DNA of 64,000 nt, taken from positions 124,001 through 188,000 of the forward strand of contig NZ_MPKW01000027.1 in NCBI RefSeq assembly GCF_009729415.1, given 5' to 3'. The notes under the pieces are model-generated. The model had not been told where the DNA came from. It saw nothing but the letters and a program-made list of their open reading frames with translations, and did no database searches. This DNA comes from Mycolicibacterium sp. CBMA 234 (GTDB lineage: Bacteria; Actinomycetota; Actinomycetes; Mycobacteriales; Mycobacteriaceae). Both the position numbers and the translations under genes were made by a program. Positions 33,362 to 42,496 of this stretch are shown here, piece after piece (positions within the stretch are counted from its first letter, which is position 1; every line of letters begins with the position of its first letter).

Positions 33362-33782
33362 CAACTGCTGGATGGCGAACCCTCTTCCTGCGGTCATCCC
33401 GGTTGCCACCGGAGTGTTTTGATCGGCGTTGCGTGCCGCCGACCCTACCCCAGTATGGGGTAGGGTGACCGGCCCGCGAGCGCCGTTGACCCCCTGGTGG
33501 ACAACCTTGATGCAACTGCAACCGAGCCCCTCCGGCGGCGGCGCCGGGGCCCGCCAGCAACCATCTGACCGTCGTGGACGGGCCTGGTCTGGCTGAGATA
33601 ACTGGCCGGTGACCTGGATGTTTGCTGTGCAGATTGGGCATGAACCTCGGCCCGATGGCAAGATGGTGGTAGCCGAATCCCGGATGAGGTCCGGCACTTT
33701 GCTACGTGCCACCCCGGGAAAGCAGTGTTTGCCGAGTGTTTACGCGGCCGTCGATGGTCGGTAAACCGTGAGGAGTTGTGCC
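33362..33782. other. 421-bp divergent control region between mmpL11 and the hemophore genes
   Basis: No gene is supported here; the mmpL11 frame is merely open. It holds the 25-bp palindrome described separately, and a GAGGAG ribosome site at 33770-33775 for the downstream secreted protein. No other repeat was recognised. Confidence 0.6.
33442..33466 (-). promoter_or_regulatory. CsoR/RicR-like palindrome upstream of mmpL11
   Basis: Perfect 11-bp arms ACCCTACCCCA and TGGGGTAGGGT around GTA. The core TACCC-N7-GGGTA resembles the ricR operator at 24626-24642 but has two more central bases. It also resembles CsoR-type sites, which have longer C and G runs. It lies 81-105 bp before the mmpL11 start. 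Confidence 0.6.
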
Positions 33783-34331
33783 ATGAAGACGACCATTGTG
33801 CCGCTGCGCCGTGGACTTGCCGGAGTATTCGCTGTAACTGCACTCGGCGGTGTGTTGGTGACGTCGTTCGGCGCCTCGTCGGCCGAAGCCGGGCAGGATC
33901 CGTGCGCGGCCAGCCAGGTCGCCAAGACCATCGGCATGGTGGCTACCTCCACCGGCACATACCTGGACGCGCATCCGACGGCAAACCAGACGCTGACCAC
34001 CATCTCGCAGCAGCAGCCCGGCCCACAGTCGTTGGCGGCGCTGAAGACCTACTTCGACGCCAACCCGCAGGAGGGTGCCGCGCTGCAGAATCTGCAGGCG
34101 CCGTTGGTGACGCTGTCGTCGCAGTGCAAGCTGCCGCTGACGCTTCCCCAGATGATGGGGCTGATGCAGTCGGCGCAGCAGGGCGGCGGGTTGCCGGCCA
34201 CTCTGCCCGCGATGCCGAGCGTGCCCAGTGCGCCGATTGCACCCGGCAGTGCGCCGTTCACGCCCAGCCTGCCCGGCGTGACGACGGCGACGGGGTCGGT
34301 GCCGCCGGCCCAGGCTGTGTCAGCCCACTAG
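33783..34331 (+). CDS. Hemophore-like secreted protein (Rv0203 family), long form
   Basis: 182 residues from ATG 33783 (GAGGAG upstream). A signal peptide covers about 1-36 (LAGVFAVTALGGVLVTSFGA, ending AEA). The mature N-terminal ~80 residues are helical with two cysteines (DPCAASQ and SSQCKLP), the disulphide pattern of the Rv0203-type heme-binding domain (YLDAHPTANQTL, YFDANPQEGAAL). A 60-residue Pro/Ser/Ala tail follows (PATLPAMPSVPSAPIAPGS). In M. tuberculosis Rv0203 carries heme to MmpL11 and MmpL3. Heme ligands are not assigned here. Confidence 0.8.
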   Translation: MKTTIVPLRRGLAGVFAVTALGGVLVTSFGASSAEAGQDPCAASQVAKTIGMVATSTGTYLDAHPTANQTLTTISQQQPGPQSLAALKTYFDANPQEGAALQNLQAPLVTLSSQCKLPLTLPQMMGLMQSAQQGGGLPATLPAMPSVPSAPIAPGSAPFTPSLPGVTTATGSVPPAQAVSAH

Positions 34332-34425
34332 GTTCAGCCGTCAATATCCGGCTCTTCTGCTTATCTTTGAGGGGCCGGTAGCCCCGTCGGGCACCGGCCA
34401 ATCGGAGTTGAAGGGGTTTGACCAC

Positions 34426-34782
34426 ATGATGCTTACCGCTCTGGCCAAGCGACGCGTTCTCACCGGCGTCATCGGCGCCGGCACGATCGCCGGCAGCCTG
34501 CTGTTCGGTGCCATTCCGTCGGCCCTTGCCGACGCGCCGCCCAACTGCACCGCTGCGGACCTCGCCGGCGTCAGGGCCGGCGTCGACGCATCGACCTCCG
34601 CCTACCTGTTCACCCACCCCGACGTGAACGACTTCTTCACCAGCCTCCGGGGCCAGACGAAGGATCAGGCGCACGCCAAGGTCAAGGCTTACCTCGACGC
34701 CAACCCGCAGACCAAGGCGGAGCTGCAGGGTATCCGGCAGCCGCTGAAGGACATCCGCGACCGCTGCGGCACGGGCCGCTAG
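34426..34782 (+). CDS. Hemophore-like secreted protein (Rv0203 family), short form
   Basis: 118 residues from the ATG at 34426 (GAAGGGG at 34410-34416). A signal peptide ends SALA at residue 36. The mature domain is the same fold as the previous gene: CTAADLAGVRAGVDASTSAYL, FTHPDVNDFFTSL, YLDANPQTKAEL and a final Cys in IRDRCGTGR. YLFTHPDV and YLDANP align with YLDAHPTA and YFDANP of the neighbour, so the two are paralogues. It is 94 bp downstream on the same strand. Its TAG overlaps the convergent DUF3054 stop as CTAG. Confidence 0.8.
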   Translation: MMLTALAKRRVLTGVIGAGTIAGSLLFGAIPSALADAPPNCTAADLAGVRAGVDASTSAYLFTHPDVNDFFTSLRGQTKDQAHAKVKAYLDANPQTKAELQGIRQPLKDIRDRCGTGR

Positions 34783-35165
34783 TCCTGCCCCCGGCGCCGC
34801 AGCAGCGCCGCCACCCCGCGCCAGCCGAGCAGGAAAATGGCGGTGACGGTGGAGGCGACGATCACGAAGCTGACTGCGACGCCCTGCGCTGAGGCCTTGC
34901 GCAACAGCATGCCGATCACGATGGTGCTGACCCACACCGCCAACCCGGTGGGGATCAGCGCCGTCGGGCGGCGCCAGCCTTGCGACAGTGCCCAGCCGGC
35001 CACGGTGCCGGTCAGGAATGGCCAGCTGGTGTGGGCCACCCCGGCCAGGGTGATGCCCTCCGCGTGACTGCGCCGGCCGATGGCGCAGAAGATTACGACC
35101 AACACCACATCGGTGAGGAAAGCCCGTGCGGCGCTGCGGGTTTCGGTCTGCTGGTCAGCGGTCAT
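34779..35165 (-). CDS. DUF3054 membrane protein
   Basis: 128 residues with four membrane helices: FLTDVVLVVIFCAIG, WPFLTGTVAGWALSQG, ALIPTGLAVWVSTIVIGML, and VSFVIVASTVTAIFLLGW. RRSHAEG after helix 1 is the DUF3054 signature. The function is unknown. It follows an M23 lipoprotein gene with an 11-bp overlap and is probably cotranscribed. Confidence 0.85.
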   Translation of the reverse strand: MTADQQTETRSAARAFLTDVVLVVIFCAIGRRSHAEGITLAGVAHTSWPFLTGTVAGWALSQGWRRPTALIPTGLAVWVSTIVIGMLLRKASAQGVAVSFVIVASTVTAIFLLGWRGVAALLRRRGQD

Positions 35166-36369
35166 AGGTCATCACGTCCAGATTCAGTGGGCTGACATTG
35201 TTTTCGTCGCGGGCGGAAAAGCCCGGCTGTAGCTGCGCCGGCTGGCCGGCTTCGAGGGCGTCGCCGGCCGCCATGTTGGCCAAGCGTCCCGTGAGTTTGA
35301 ACGACCGGAAGACGAACGGCAGTCCGTCGGACCGCAACGGGTCCGGGGTGCTCATCACGTGGAAATGCAGGTGCGGCCCGGTCGAATTACCGGTATTGCC
35401 AACGTGTCCGAGCACCTGGCCGGTGTTCAGCTGATCACCTGGCTTGACCTTGACGCTGCCCGTCTGCAGGTGCGCGTAGAACGCGAAGTTCCCGTTCCCG
35501 ATGTCTTGCACGACATGGTTGCCGCCGTACTGGGCCAGCGTGAGGCCGGTCGGGTTGTCGCCAGGCACCTGTTCGGGCAGCCCGTCGAGCACCGCCACCA
35601 CGGGCCCGTCGGCCACCGCGTGTACGTCGGCTCCGAAGTAGGCGTAGCTTTCGTTCTTCGCACGGTCGCCGGTGAACAGCTGCCCGTTTGGCTGTAACTG
35701 TTCGTAGTCGATGGCGAATCGCTCTGCGCCCCAGAGCTTTCCGTCGATAGGGTTGAGGGCCATTCGGTGCGGTGTCATGTCGCAGCAGCTGTTGCCGTCG
35801 AGCCACCCGGGGCCGCGGAGCGGTGGTTCGAGCACCGCGGGCAAGTGGGCGGACACCGTCACCGGCGCGACGTCCTCGGTCACTACCGGCGGCACGAGCG
35901 GCGGTACCGGCTTGGGCACCTTGACGACGACACGATGCGAAAGTTGCTTGGGCACAGCGCTTCCGGTGGGCAGGCCGACATCCAGCCACACCGTCGCGCG
36001 CTGGCCGGGGCCCAGGTCGGTGGTGCTGGCCCGGGTTCCCATGGTGCGCGTCCAGTAGGCCAGGCCCGCTCCGGACAGCTGCAAGACGGGGCCGGCCGGC
36101 CCCATGACGGACAGCGAGTCGACCGTCACGGACTCGGGCGAGGAATTGGTGAGCAGCAGCTCGTACGCCAGGTGTACGCGGCCATCGGTGGCCGGCACCG
36201 GGATCGGTGCGGCCACGACGTCAGCCAACACCGGGGTGACGATGGGCTCGGACTCTGCGGCGGAAGTGCTTGGCGGAGCAGAGGATTCGCCAGATTTAGG
36301 TACTGAAGTACAGGAAGTCAGCACGGCGGCGACGAGCACCGCCACACCGATCCGGCTACCCGGAGCCAT
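35155..36369 (-). CDS. M23 (LytM) peptidase-like lipoprotein
   Basis: 404 residues from the ATG of MAPGSRIGVAVLVAAVLTSC, a lipoprotein signal with lipidated Cys20. The middle (about 40-180) is beta-rich. The C-terminal M23 domain (about 210-370) has HVVQDIGNGNFAFYAHLQTG, VLGHVGNTGNSTGPHLHFHV, with the HLHFH motif of the zinc site. The usual N-terminal HxxxD is replaced by a region AYFGADVHAVADGPV that only partly fits, so catalysis should not be assumed. It may act on peptidoglycan or as a LytM activator. It overlaps the upstream Rv0204c gene by 14 bp. Confidence 0.85.
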   Translation of the reverse strand: MAPGSRIGVAVLVAAVLTSCTSVPKSGESSAPPSTSAAESEPIVTPVLADVVAAPIPVPATDGRVHLAYELLLTNSSPESVTVDSLSVMGPAGPVLQLSGAGLAYWTRTMGTRASTTDLGPGQRATVWLDVGLPTGSAVPKQLSHRVVVKVPKPVPPLVPPVVTEDVAPVTVSAHLPAVLEPPLRGPGWLDGNSCCDMTPHRMALNPIDGKLWGAERFAIDYEQLQPNGQLFTGDRAKNESYAYFGADVHAVADGPVVAVLDGLPEQVPGDNPTGLTLAQYGGNHVVQDIGNGNFAFYAHLQTGSVKVKPGDQLNTGQVLGHVGNTGNSTGPHLHFHVMSTPDPLRSDGLPFVFRSFKLTGRLANMAAGDALEAGQPAQLQPGFSARDENNVSPLNLDVMTYDR

Positions 36370-37495
36370 GGGGAGCACCGGTCTCGGGGGCGTCGGGTTT
36401 CGGGGCGTCTGCGCAATCAGGGTCCGCGTCGGGATCGAAGTTGCTCTCGGTCCGGAACAAGAAGAAGAACACCACCCAGCCGATGGTCGAGATGAAGATC
36501 CAGCTCACCAGCCGGTAGATCAGCATGGTCGAGATGGCGGAGGCCAGCGTCATACCGCTCGACACCAGGCCGGGCACCAGGACCGCTTCGACCACGAGCA
36601 GCCCGCCAGGCATCAGCGGGATCGATCCGACGGCCCGGGCCGCCGCATAGGCGACGGTCAGGCCGGCCAGCGACGGGTGCCCGCCGGTGGCGTAGGCCGC
36701 GCAGGCCAGACAGGCCACGTCGGCCACCCAGTTGAACAGCGACCAACTGAAGGCGACGGTCAGGGTCCGACGGCTCAGACTCACCGATTCGAGCTGCTGC
36801 AGAATCTTGCGCCAGCCGTCCACGCCGGTGTCGGCAGGCTTGCCGCGCAGCGAGTTGAACCAGGACAGCAGGCGCACCCCGATGCCGTCGATCTGCTGCG
36901 GGTTGGCGGCAACGGTCTGGGCCAGCACCAGCAGCGCGATGAAACCGCCGATCGTGAAGATCAGCGACAGCGGGTTCTTGCTCGCGCCGAGCATGACAGC
37001 GCCGCCCAACCCCAGCAGCGCGAGCCCCACCACCTGCAGCGCACCGGACATCACCAACTGCCACGACGCGACCAGCGGCGACGCGCCCCACAGCCGCTGC
37101 TGCCGGTACACGAAGGTCGCCGAGAGCACCGGCCCGCCCGGCAGCGTCGTCGACAAGGCGTTGCCGGCGTAGAACGCGGCCTCCGAGCGCCACTGTTTGA
37201 CCTGGACCCCGGCCGATCGGAGCAGGGTGCGCTGAATCTGCGCGAAGCTGTGCATGGACGCGAGCGCCGCGACCGCCGCCGCGAACACCCACCACCACGT
37301 CGCCGAGAGCAGGCTGCGCCAGGCCTTGGCCAGCTGCTCCCACACCATCACGATTTCGGCAGTCAGTACGGCGACGGCGATGGCGATGAGAACCCAGCGC
37401 AACCACCAGTACTTGCCGCGCGTCCGGCCCGGCTGCGCACGTGCGTCGCCGCGCCGGCGCGCCGTCCATGGGCCCGCTGGGGCGTCGTGCGACAC
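36356..37495 (-). CDS. UPF0104/LPG-synthase-like membrane protein (Rv0204c homologue)
   Basis: 379 residues from GTG 37495 (VSHDAPAGPW). About eight membrane helices follow the basic segment GRTRGKYWWLRWVLIAIAVA. GGPVLSATFVYRQQ and RAVGSIPLMPGGLLVVEAVL are the signature loops of the lysylphosphatidylglycerol-synthase transmembrane family (PF03706), members of which flip or modify lipids. No cytosolic synthase domain is attached. Its start is 101 bp from the divergent AI-2E-type gene. The tail is acidic and disordered. Confidence 0.88.
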   Translation of the reverse strand: MSHDAPAGPWTARRRGDARAQPGRTRGKYWWLRWVLIAIAVAVLTAEIVMVWEQLAKAWRSLLSATWWWVFAAAVAALASMHSFAQIQRTLLRSAGVQVKQWRSEAAFYAGNALSTTLPGGPVLSATFVYRQQRLWGASPLVASWQLVMSGALQVVGLALLGLGGAVMLGASKNPLSLIFTIGGFIALLVLAQTVAANPQQIDGIGVRLLSWFNSLRGKPADTGVDGWRKILQQLESVSLSRRTLTVAFSWSLFNWVADVACLACAAYATGGHPSLAGLTVAYAAARAVGSIPLMPGGLLVVEAVLVPGLVSSGMTLASAISTMLIYRLVSWIFISTIGWVVFFFLFRTESNFDPDADPDCADAPKPDAPETGAPHGSG

Positions 37496-37595
37496 GCCTC
37501 TAGCGTATCCGGCGTGTCGTGCGCGGCGCGCCGTGCGCGGTGCGCGCCGCCCCAGGCGCCTCGTGGCGTCACCGGGCGGCGCTACGCTGGCGCCC

Positions 37596-38768
37596 ATGTC
37601 ACACGCCGACGCAGCGGTTGATCCGGTAGTACGCAAGGCCGCCGCCTGGTCGTGGCGATTGCTGACGATCTTCGCGGCGGTGCTCGCGCTGCTGTGGGTG
37701 ATCGTCAAGCTCGAGGTCATCGTGGTGCCATTTCTGTTGGCCACCTTGGCAACTGCGTTCCTGCTGCCCGCCGTCGACCTGCTGACCAGCCGGGGGCTGC
37801 TGCGTGGTGCCGCCGTCGCGGTGGTGCTGCTGACCGCCATCGTCGGGATGGGCGGCATCATGACGTTCGTCGTCTTCCAGTTCATCGACGGTGCCCCGGC
37901 GCTCGTCGAGCAGGTCACCAAGAGCATCGACGGCGCGCGGATCTGGTTGACCGAAGGGCCGATCCTGCATCTGAGCAGCGAGCAGATCAACAACGTCGGT
38001 CAGACGGCCATCGATGCCCTCAAGAACAACCAAGCCAAGCTGACCAGTGGCATCTTCTCGACCGCCGGCGCGCTGACCGAGATCATCACCGGGATGCTGC
38101 TGGCGCTGTTCACGCTGATCTTCCTGCTGCAGGGCGGTCGCGACATCTACGCGTTCGTCACCAAGATCTTTCCCGCCTCGGTACGGGATCGGGTCCGCGA
38201 TGCGGGCCGGGCCGGCTTCGGCTCCCTGATCGGGTACGTGCGCGCGACGTTCGTCGTGGCGCTGGTCGACGCCGTCGGTATCGGTACCGGGTTGGCGATC
38301 ATGGGAGTGCCGCTGGCGCTACCCCTGGCGTCGCTGGTGTTCCTGGGTGCCTTCGTGCCGCTCGTCGGTGCCGTGCTTACCGGCTTTGTGGCCGTGGTGG
38401 TGGCGTTGATCGCCAAGGGTTGGGTCTATGCGTTGATCGCGCTCGGCCTGATCATCGCGGTGCAGCAACTGGAAGCTCACGTGTTGCAGCCCATCGTGAT
38501 GGGCCGCGCGGTGTCGGTGCACCCACTGGCCGTCGTGTTGGCCATCGCCGGCGGCGGTGTCACCGCCGGCATCATCGGTGCGCTGATCGCGGTACCGACC
38601 GTCGCCTTCCTGAACAGCGCAGTCCGTGTGCTGGTCGCCGCGGACCCCGCCGCGGCGGAGGCCGAACAGCTGGCCCAAGCTGGCGAGGTCGCCGCAGCAG
38701 CGGTATCCGACCCCGATCCAGCCCTGGCTACAGACGGCCCTCCCGGCGCAGCAGATCCTGAGCGCTGA
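37596..38768 (+). CDS. AI-2E family transporter (Rv0205 homologue)
   Basis: 390 residues from ATG 37596. The protein has the AI-2E/YdiK layout: helices near the N terminus (LLTIFAAVLALLWVIVKLEV, VVPFLLATLATAFLLPA), an extended region, then DRVRDAGRAGFGSLIGYVRA, QQLEAHVLQPIVMGRAVSVH and LAVVLAIAGGGVTAGIIGAL. Known members export signals or act as Na+/H+ antiporters; the substrate here is unknown. Its 3' end overlaps the convergent mmpL3 gene by 41 bp. Confidence 0.9.
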   Translation: MSHADAAVDPVVRKAAAWSWRLLTIFAAVLALLWVIVKLEVIVVPFLLATLATAFLLPAVDLLTSRGLLRGAAVAVVLLTAIVGMGGIMTFVVFQFIDGAPALVEQVTKSIDGARIWLTEGPILHLSSEQINNVGQTAIDALKNNQAKLTSGIFSTAGALTEIITGMLLALFTLIFLLQGGRDIYAFVTKIFPASVRDRVRDAGRAGFGSLIGYVRATFVVALVDAVGIGTGLAIMGVPLALPLASLVFLGAFVPLVGAVLTGFVAVVVALIAKGWVYALIALGLIIAVQQLEAHVLQPIVMGRAVSVHPLAVVLAIAGGGVTAGIIGALIAVPTVAFLNSAVRVLVAADPAAAEAEQLAQAGEVAAAAVSDPDPALATDGPPGAADPER

Positions 38769-41700
38769 CCCCGCCGCCGCTACCGCGACGCTGGGTCTCC
38801 CCGGTCTCGAGCTTCTCGGTGGCATCGGGGGATTCGGCCGGCTGCGCGCGGAACGCGGTGGTCGGCTCATTGCCCTCGTCAGGCGCATCTGACGGCGTCT
38901 GAATCTGCGGTCCCGAGCCACTGAGGTTGCCCCGGAGCTGGCCGAGCCACGACTCGATCTCCCGGTTGGCCCCGGTGCCGCCCTGGCCGGTGCCACCTTG
39001 GCCGGCATCGGCGGGCCGGTTGGCGCCCGGCGCACGGAACGCGGTGGTGGCGGGCTCGGAGGGGCGGAACGCCGTGGTCGCGGGGTCACCGACGGCCGCG
39101 GTCGGTGGGTTCGGGTCGCTCTGCGGGCTGACCGCACGGGTCACGTTCGACACCACGTTGCGGAAGGCACCCTTGGCGGCGCTGAAACGCGTCGTCGCCG
39201 GCTCAGATGGCGCGGCCTGCGGCGGTTGCGGTGCCTGCGGCTGCGGGGGAGCACTCGGCATCCGGTTGGTCGATGCCTGGCTCGGCGGCTGACCAGGGGC
39301 GATCCGGGTCGGGACGGCGCGCTGGCCGGCGGCCGGATGCGTCGGGTCGTGCGGTGGCCGGGCCGGGGCACCGGAACCGACCAGAGCGCGAGGCTCTTCG
39401 GGGTCGCGGACGGCGGGACGCTTGCGCTCGTCGGGCAGCTCGGTCTCGCCGAGACCCAGCTTGACCTGGATGCGCTTCATCCACAGCGGGGCCCACCAGC
39501 AATCGTCGCCGAGGAGTTTCATCACGGCCGGCACCAGGAACATGCGGATCACGGTGGCGTCCAACAGCAGCGCCATGAGCAGGCCGAACGCCAGGTACTT
39601 CATCATTACCAGGTCGGAGAACGCGAAGGCCCCGACGACGACGGCCAGCACCAGCGCGGCGCCGGTGATCAGACGACCCGTCGTCGCAGTACCGATCCGG
39701 ATGGCCTCGGCGGTGGACATGCCGCGTTCGCGGGCCTCCACCATGCGGGACACCAGGAACACCTCGTAGTCGGTCGACAGACCCCAGATCACCGCGATGA
39801 TCAGGCCGATCATCGGGGCCATCAGTGGCTGCGGCGTGTAGTTCATCAACCCGGAACCGTGCCCGGCCTCGACGAACATCCAGGTCAGGATGCCCATGGT
39901 CGAGCCAAGGGTCAGCATGCTCATCAGGGCGGCCTTGATGGGCAGCACCAGCGAACCGAACGCCAGGAACATCAGCAGGGTCGTGGTGATCACCAGGATC
40001 AACCCCATCAACGGAAGCTTGTCGTACAGCGTGCTGATGCTGTCCTGCTCCAGGGCGGGGGTGCCGCCGACCATCACCTTGATGCCGTGCGGCTCCTGCA
40101 GCGCGCGCAGCTCGTTGACCTTCTGGGCCGCATCGCCACTGTTGACGAGGCCGTTGGAGAGCACGCGGACGGCCGGGTTCTTGGTGCCGCCGTCCTGGTA
40201 GGTCCGCTCGGCCCACATCTTGGACTTGTCGTTGTCGTCCGGCGTCACGAAACCGCTGACGGTGCCGGCGTTGGACCGGACCTGGGCGATCTGCTGGTCG
40301 GTGACCGGCTGGCCGTTGTCACTCTTGATGACCAAGGTCAGGGCATTGGTGCGGAAACCCGGGAAGAGCTTGTCGAACTCTTCCTGCGAGGTTCGGACCG
40401 CATTGTCCGGCGGCAGGTACTTCTCGCTGATACCTGCCAGCGCCAGCTGGCCCAGCGGGATGACCAGCAAGATCATCGCGATGACGATCGGCAGGGCGAA
40501 GGCCAGCGGTCGCTTCATGACGACGTTGACCAGGCGGCCCCAGAAGCCCTTCTCGACCTCTTCGCGGGTCTTGGTCTTCTGCGTCTTCTCCGCGAACCAG
40601 TCGATGATCCGGCGCGAGAACGGCCAGTTGGCCAGGAACGGCACCCGCAACAGGGTGCGCACGCCCAAGGCGTCGACGTTCGTGCCCAGAATGCCCAGCA
40701 CGGCGGGCAGCACGGTGATCGACAGGAACGCGGCCAGCAGCACCGACGCGATGATCGCGTACGTGATGGACCGCAGGAAGCCCAGCGGGATGAGCAGCAG
40801 CGGCAGCGACGACGCCACGATGATCACCGCGGAGAACGCGACCGTCCGGCCCGACGTCATCACCGACCGTCTGACCGCAGCTTCGACGTCATAGCCCTCG
40901 GCTAGTTCTTCTCGGAACCGGCTCACTATGAAGAGGCCGTAGTCGATGGCGATACCGAAGCCCATCATCGTCACGACGGGCTGGGCGAAGAAGTGGACGG
41001 GCCCGAACTCGGCGGTCAGGCGCAGGATGCCGAGCGCGCCGCCGATGGTCAGGCCACCGATGATGGCAGGCAGGGCGGCGGCAATGGCGCCGCCGAACAC
41101 GAAGAACAGCACGACTGCGACCAGGGGCACGATCGCGATTTCCGCGCGCTTCTGGTCAGTGCCGATGGTGCCGGTCAGCTCGCTGGCCAGCGGTTCCATA
41201 CCGGCGAGCTTGATATTGCCGCCGTTGACCTTCTGCAGGTCGGGCGCGACGGCCAGGTAGTTCTTGAGGATCGCGTCGTCGTTGTCGCCCTTGAGCGGGA
41301 CGGTGATGAAGGTGTGCCGCATGTCCTGCGTCGTCATCTTCTTCAGGCCGTCGCTGGGCGCCTTGAGCCAGCCGACCCAGGCGACGACCTTGTCCTTGTG
41401 GTCGCTCACAAAGGTGTCCAGCTCGCCGCTGACCTTCTTCTGCCAGGCCGGGTCGGTGATCTTTTTGTCGTCGGGCGGCGTCAGGATCGCCACCACCAGG
41501 CTGGTCCGGTCGCGGCCGTAGACCTCGTCACCGAGGACCGACGCGGAGACAGACTCGCTGCCTTCGTTGTAGAAGCCACTTTGTGTGACATGCTCGCCAA
41601 GGCTGGACCCGTATACGGCGCCACCCAGGCACATAGCGACCAAGACTCCGATCACTATGTATCGGAATCGGTACACCGTTCGACCCCACCAGGCGAACAC
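38728..41700 (-). CDS. mmpL3: Trehalose monomycolate flippase MmpL3
   Basis: 990 residues from GTG 41700 (Rv0206c is 944). The protein is an essential RND transporter that moves trehalose monomycolate across the inner membrane for mycomembrane synthesis and is the target of many anti-tubercular leads. The proton-relay Asp-Tyr pairs are seen in MGFGIAIDYGLFIVSRFREE and VIWGLSTDYEVFLVSR. The N-terminal MFAWWGRTVYRFRYIVIGVL leads helix 1, and two periplasmic domains lie between helices. The long C-terminal tail (about 750-990) is Pro/Ala/Thr-rich with four TAFR/TTRF repeats (TTAFRPSEP, TTAFRAPGA, TTAFRAQPA), larger than in Rv0206c. Confidence 0.96.
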   Translation of the reverse strand: MFAWWGRTVYRFRYIVIGVLVAMCLGGAVYGSSLGEHVTQSGFYNEGSESVSASVLGDEVYGRDRTSLVVAILTPPDDKKITDPAWQKKVSGELDTFVSDHKDKVVAWVGWLKAPSDGLKKMTTQDMRHTFITVPLKGDNDDAILKNYLAVAPDLQKVNGGNIKLAGMEPLASELTGTIGTDQKRAEIAIVPLVAVVLFFVFGGAIAAALPAIIGGLTIGGALGILRLTAEFGPVHFFAQPVVTMMGFGIAIDYGLFIVSRFREELAEGYDVEAAVRRSVMTSGRTVAFSAVIIVASSLPLLLIPLGFLRSITYAIIASVLLAAFLSITVLPAVLGILGTNVDALGVRTLLRVPFLANWPFSRRIIDWFAEKTQKTKTREEVEKGFWGRLVNVVMKRPLAFALPIVIAMILLVIPLGQLALAGISEKYLPPDNAVRTSQEEFDKLFPGFRTNALTLVIKSDNGQPVTDQQIAQVRSNAGTVSGFVTPDDNDKSKMWAERTYQDGGTKNPAVRVLSNGLVNSGDAAQKVNELRALQEPHGIKVMVGGTPALEQDSISTLYDKLPLMGLILVITTTLLMFLAFGSLVLPIKAALMSMLTLGSTMGILTWMFVEAGHGSGLMNYTPQPLMAPMIGLIIAVIWGLSTDYEVFLVSRMVEARERGMSTAEAIRIGTATTGRLITGAALVLAVVVGAFAFSDLVMMKYLAFGLLMALLLDATVIRMFLVPAVMKLLGDDCWWAPLWMKRIQVKLGLGETELPDERKRPAVRDPEEPRALVGSGAPARPPHDPTHPAAGQRAVPTRIAPGQPPSQASTNRMPSAPPQPQAPQPPQAAPSEPATTRFSAAKGAFRNVVSNVTRAVSPQSDPNPPTAAVGDPATTAFRPSEPATTAFRAPGANRPADAGQGGTGQGGTGANREIESWLGQLRGNLSGSGPQIQTPSDAPDEGNEPTTAFRAQPAESPDATEKLETGETQRRGSGGGVSAQDLLRREGRL

Positions 41701-41785
41701 GTCAGCTCCTCACGATTATCTGCATAAAGTCCTGCTCAAAGTCATTGCCATTTTTGGCCACCGCACACGTCATCTGTAGTTTTTC

Positions 41786-42496
41786 CTAAACGCGCGAGCT
41801 CAGCAGCGCGGACAAAGGCCGGAAGGGCTGGAGCCACGCGCCCTGATCAGGCAGCGAATCCAAGCCGATTCGCGGCAGTGGCTCCCGGAAGACACCAGGG
41901 ATGTCTTCCAGGTCGACGAAGTCCAAGGTATCCGACGCTAACGCCCAACTGGCATGTTCGCGAAATCCGACCACGGTCGCCGGAGTGCCGTCGTGGGCGA
42001 TGTCTTCCAGCGGCTGACGGAACGCCTGACCGTCGGCTGACGCGACATAAATGCCGGCCAGGCCCTCGTTCCGGCGCAGCGCGATGTGGGCCAGCATGTC
42101 GCTGTCGACGTCGCTGCCCTCATCGATCTTGGGCTTGGCGAACACTGCGAAGCCAACGTTGCGCAGCGCTTCCACCCACGGCCGCACGACGTCGGCGCTA
42201 CCAGGGGCGATGTTGGTGAAGACGGTCGCCTCGGGTTCCAGCGACACCGGCGGCTGATCGGGCCGCCGACCACTGGAAATCTCATTGGTGCGGGCCAGCA
42301 GCCAGCGGCCCAGCGCGTCGAATCGCGGCCGGTGGGCGGCGGTCGGCCGGCCACCGAGGATTGATCCGAGGCCCATGTCCAGGTTCGGTGCGTCCCAGAC
42401 CAGCAGGACCCGGTGCGGGCGCGGCCCGGGCGGCGGGGCCTGCGGGAAGGGCTTGGCCTGCGGGATGGCCTGTGGAATGGCCTCAGTGATAGTCAC
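41786..42496 (-). CDS. NYN/PIN-like domain protein (Rv0207c homologue)
   Basis: 236 residues. After a Pro-rich start (about 1-27) comes VLLVWDAPNLDMGLGSILGG, the N-terminal acidic signature of NYN nucleases, with further acids in DEGSDVDSDMLAHIAL and VASADGQAF. NYN proteins are PIN-like RNases, but the activity of this mycobacterial branch is unproven. It lies between trmB and mmpL3 in all mycobacteria. It begins on the base next to the trmB stop codon, consistent with translational coupling. Confidence 0.85.
   Translation of the reverse strand: MTITEAIPQAIPQAKPFPQAPPPGPRPHRVLLVWDAPNLDMGLGSILGGRPTAAHRPRFDALGRWLLARTNEISSGRRPDQPPVSLEPEATVFTNIAPGSADVVRPWVEALRNVGFAVFAKPKIDEGSDVDSDMLAHIALRRNEGLAGIYVASADGQAFRQPLEDIAHDGTPATVVGFREHASWALASDTLDFVDLEDIPGVFREPLPRIGLDSLPDQGAWLQPFRPLSALLSSRV

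Noticed and set aside
33362..33712. N-terminal extension of mmpL11
   Set aside because: 117 extra residues are not membrane-like, contain the palindrome and are absent from the known family start at MMRL.
36417..37621. Large frames on both strands around Rv0204c
   Set aside because: Gly/Arg-rich out-of-frame readings of a membrane protein gene.
38998..40905. Long plus-strand frame within mmpL3
   Set aside because: Composition is H/Q/R-rich shadow of MmpL3 codons with no family resemblance.
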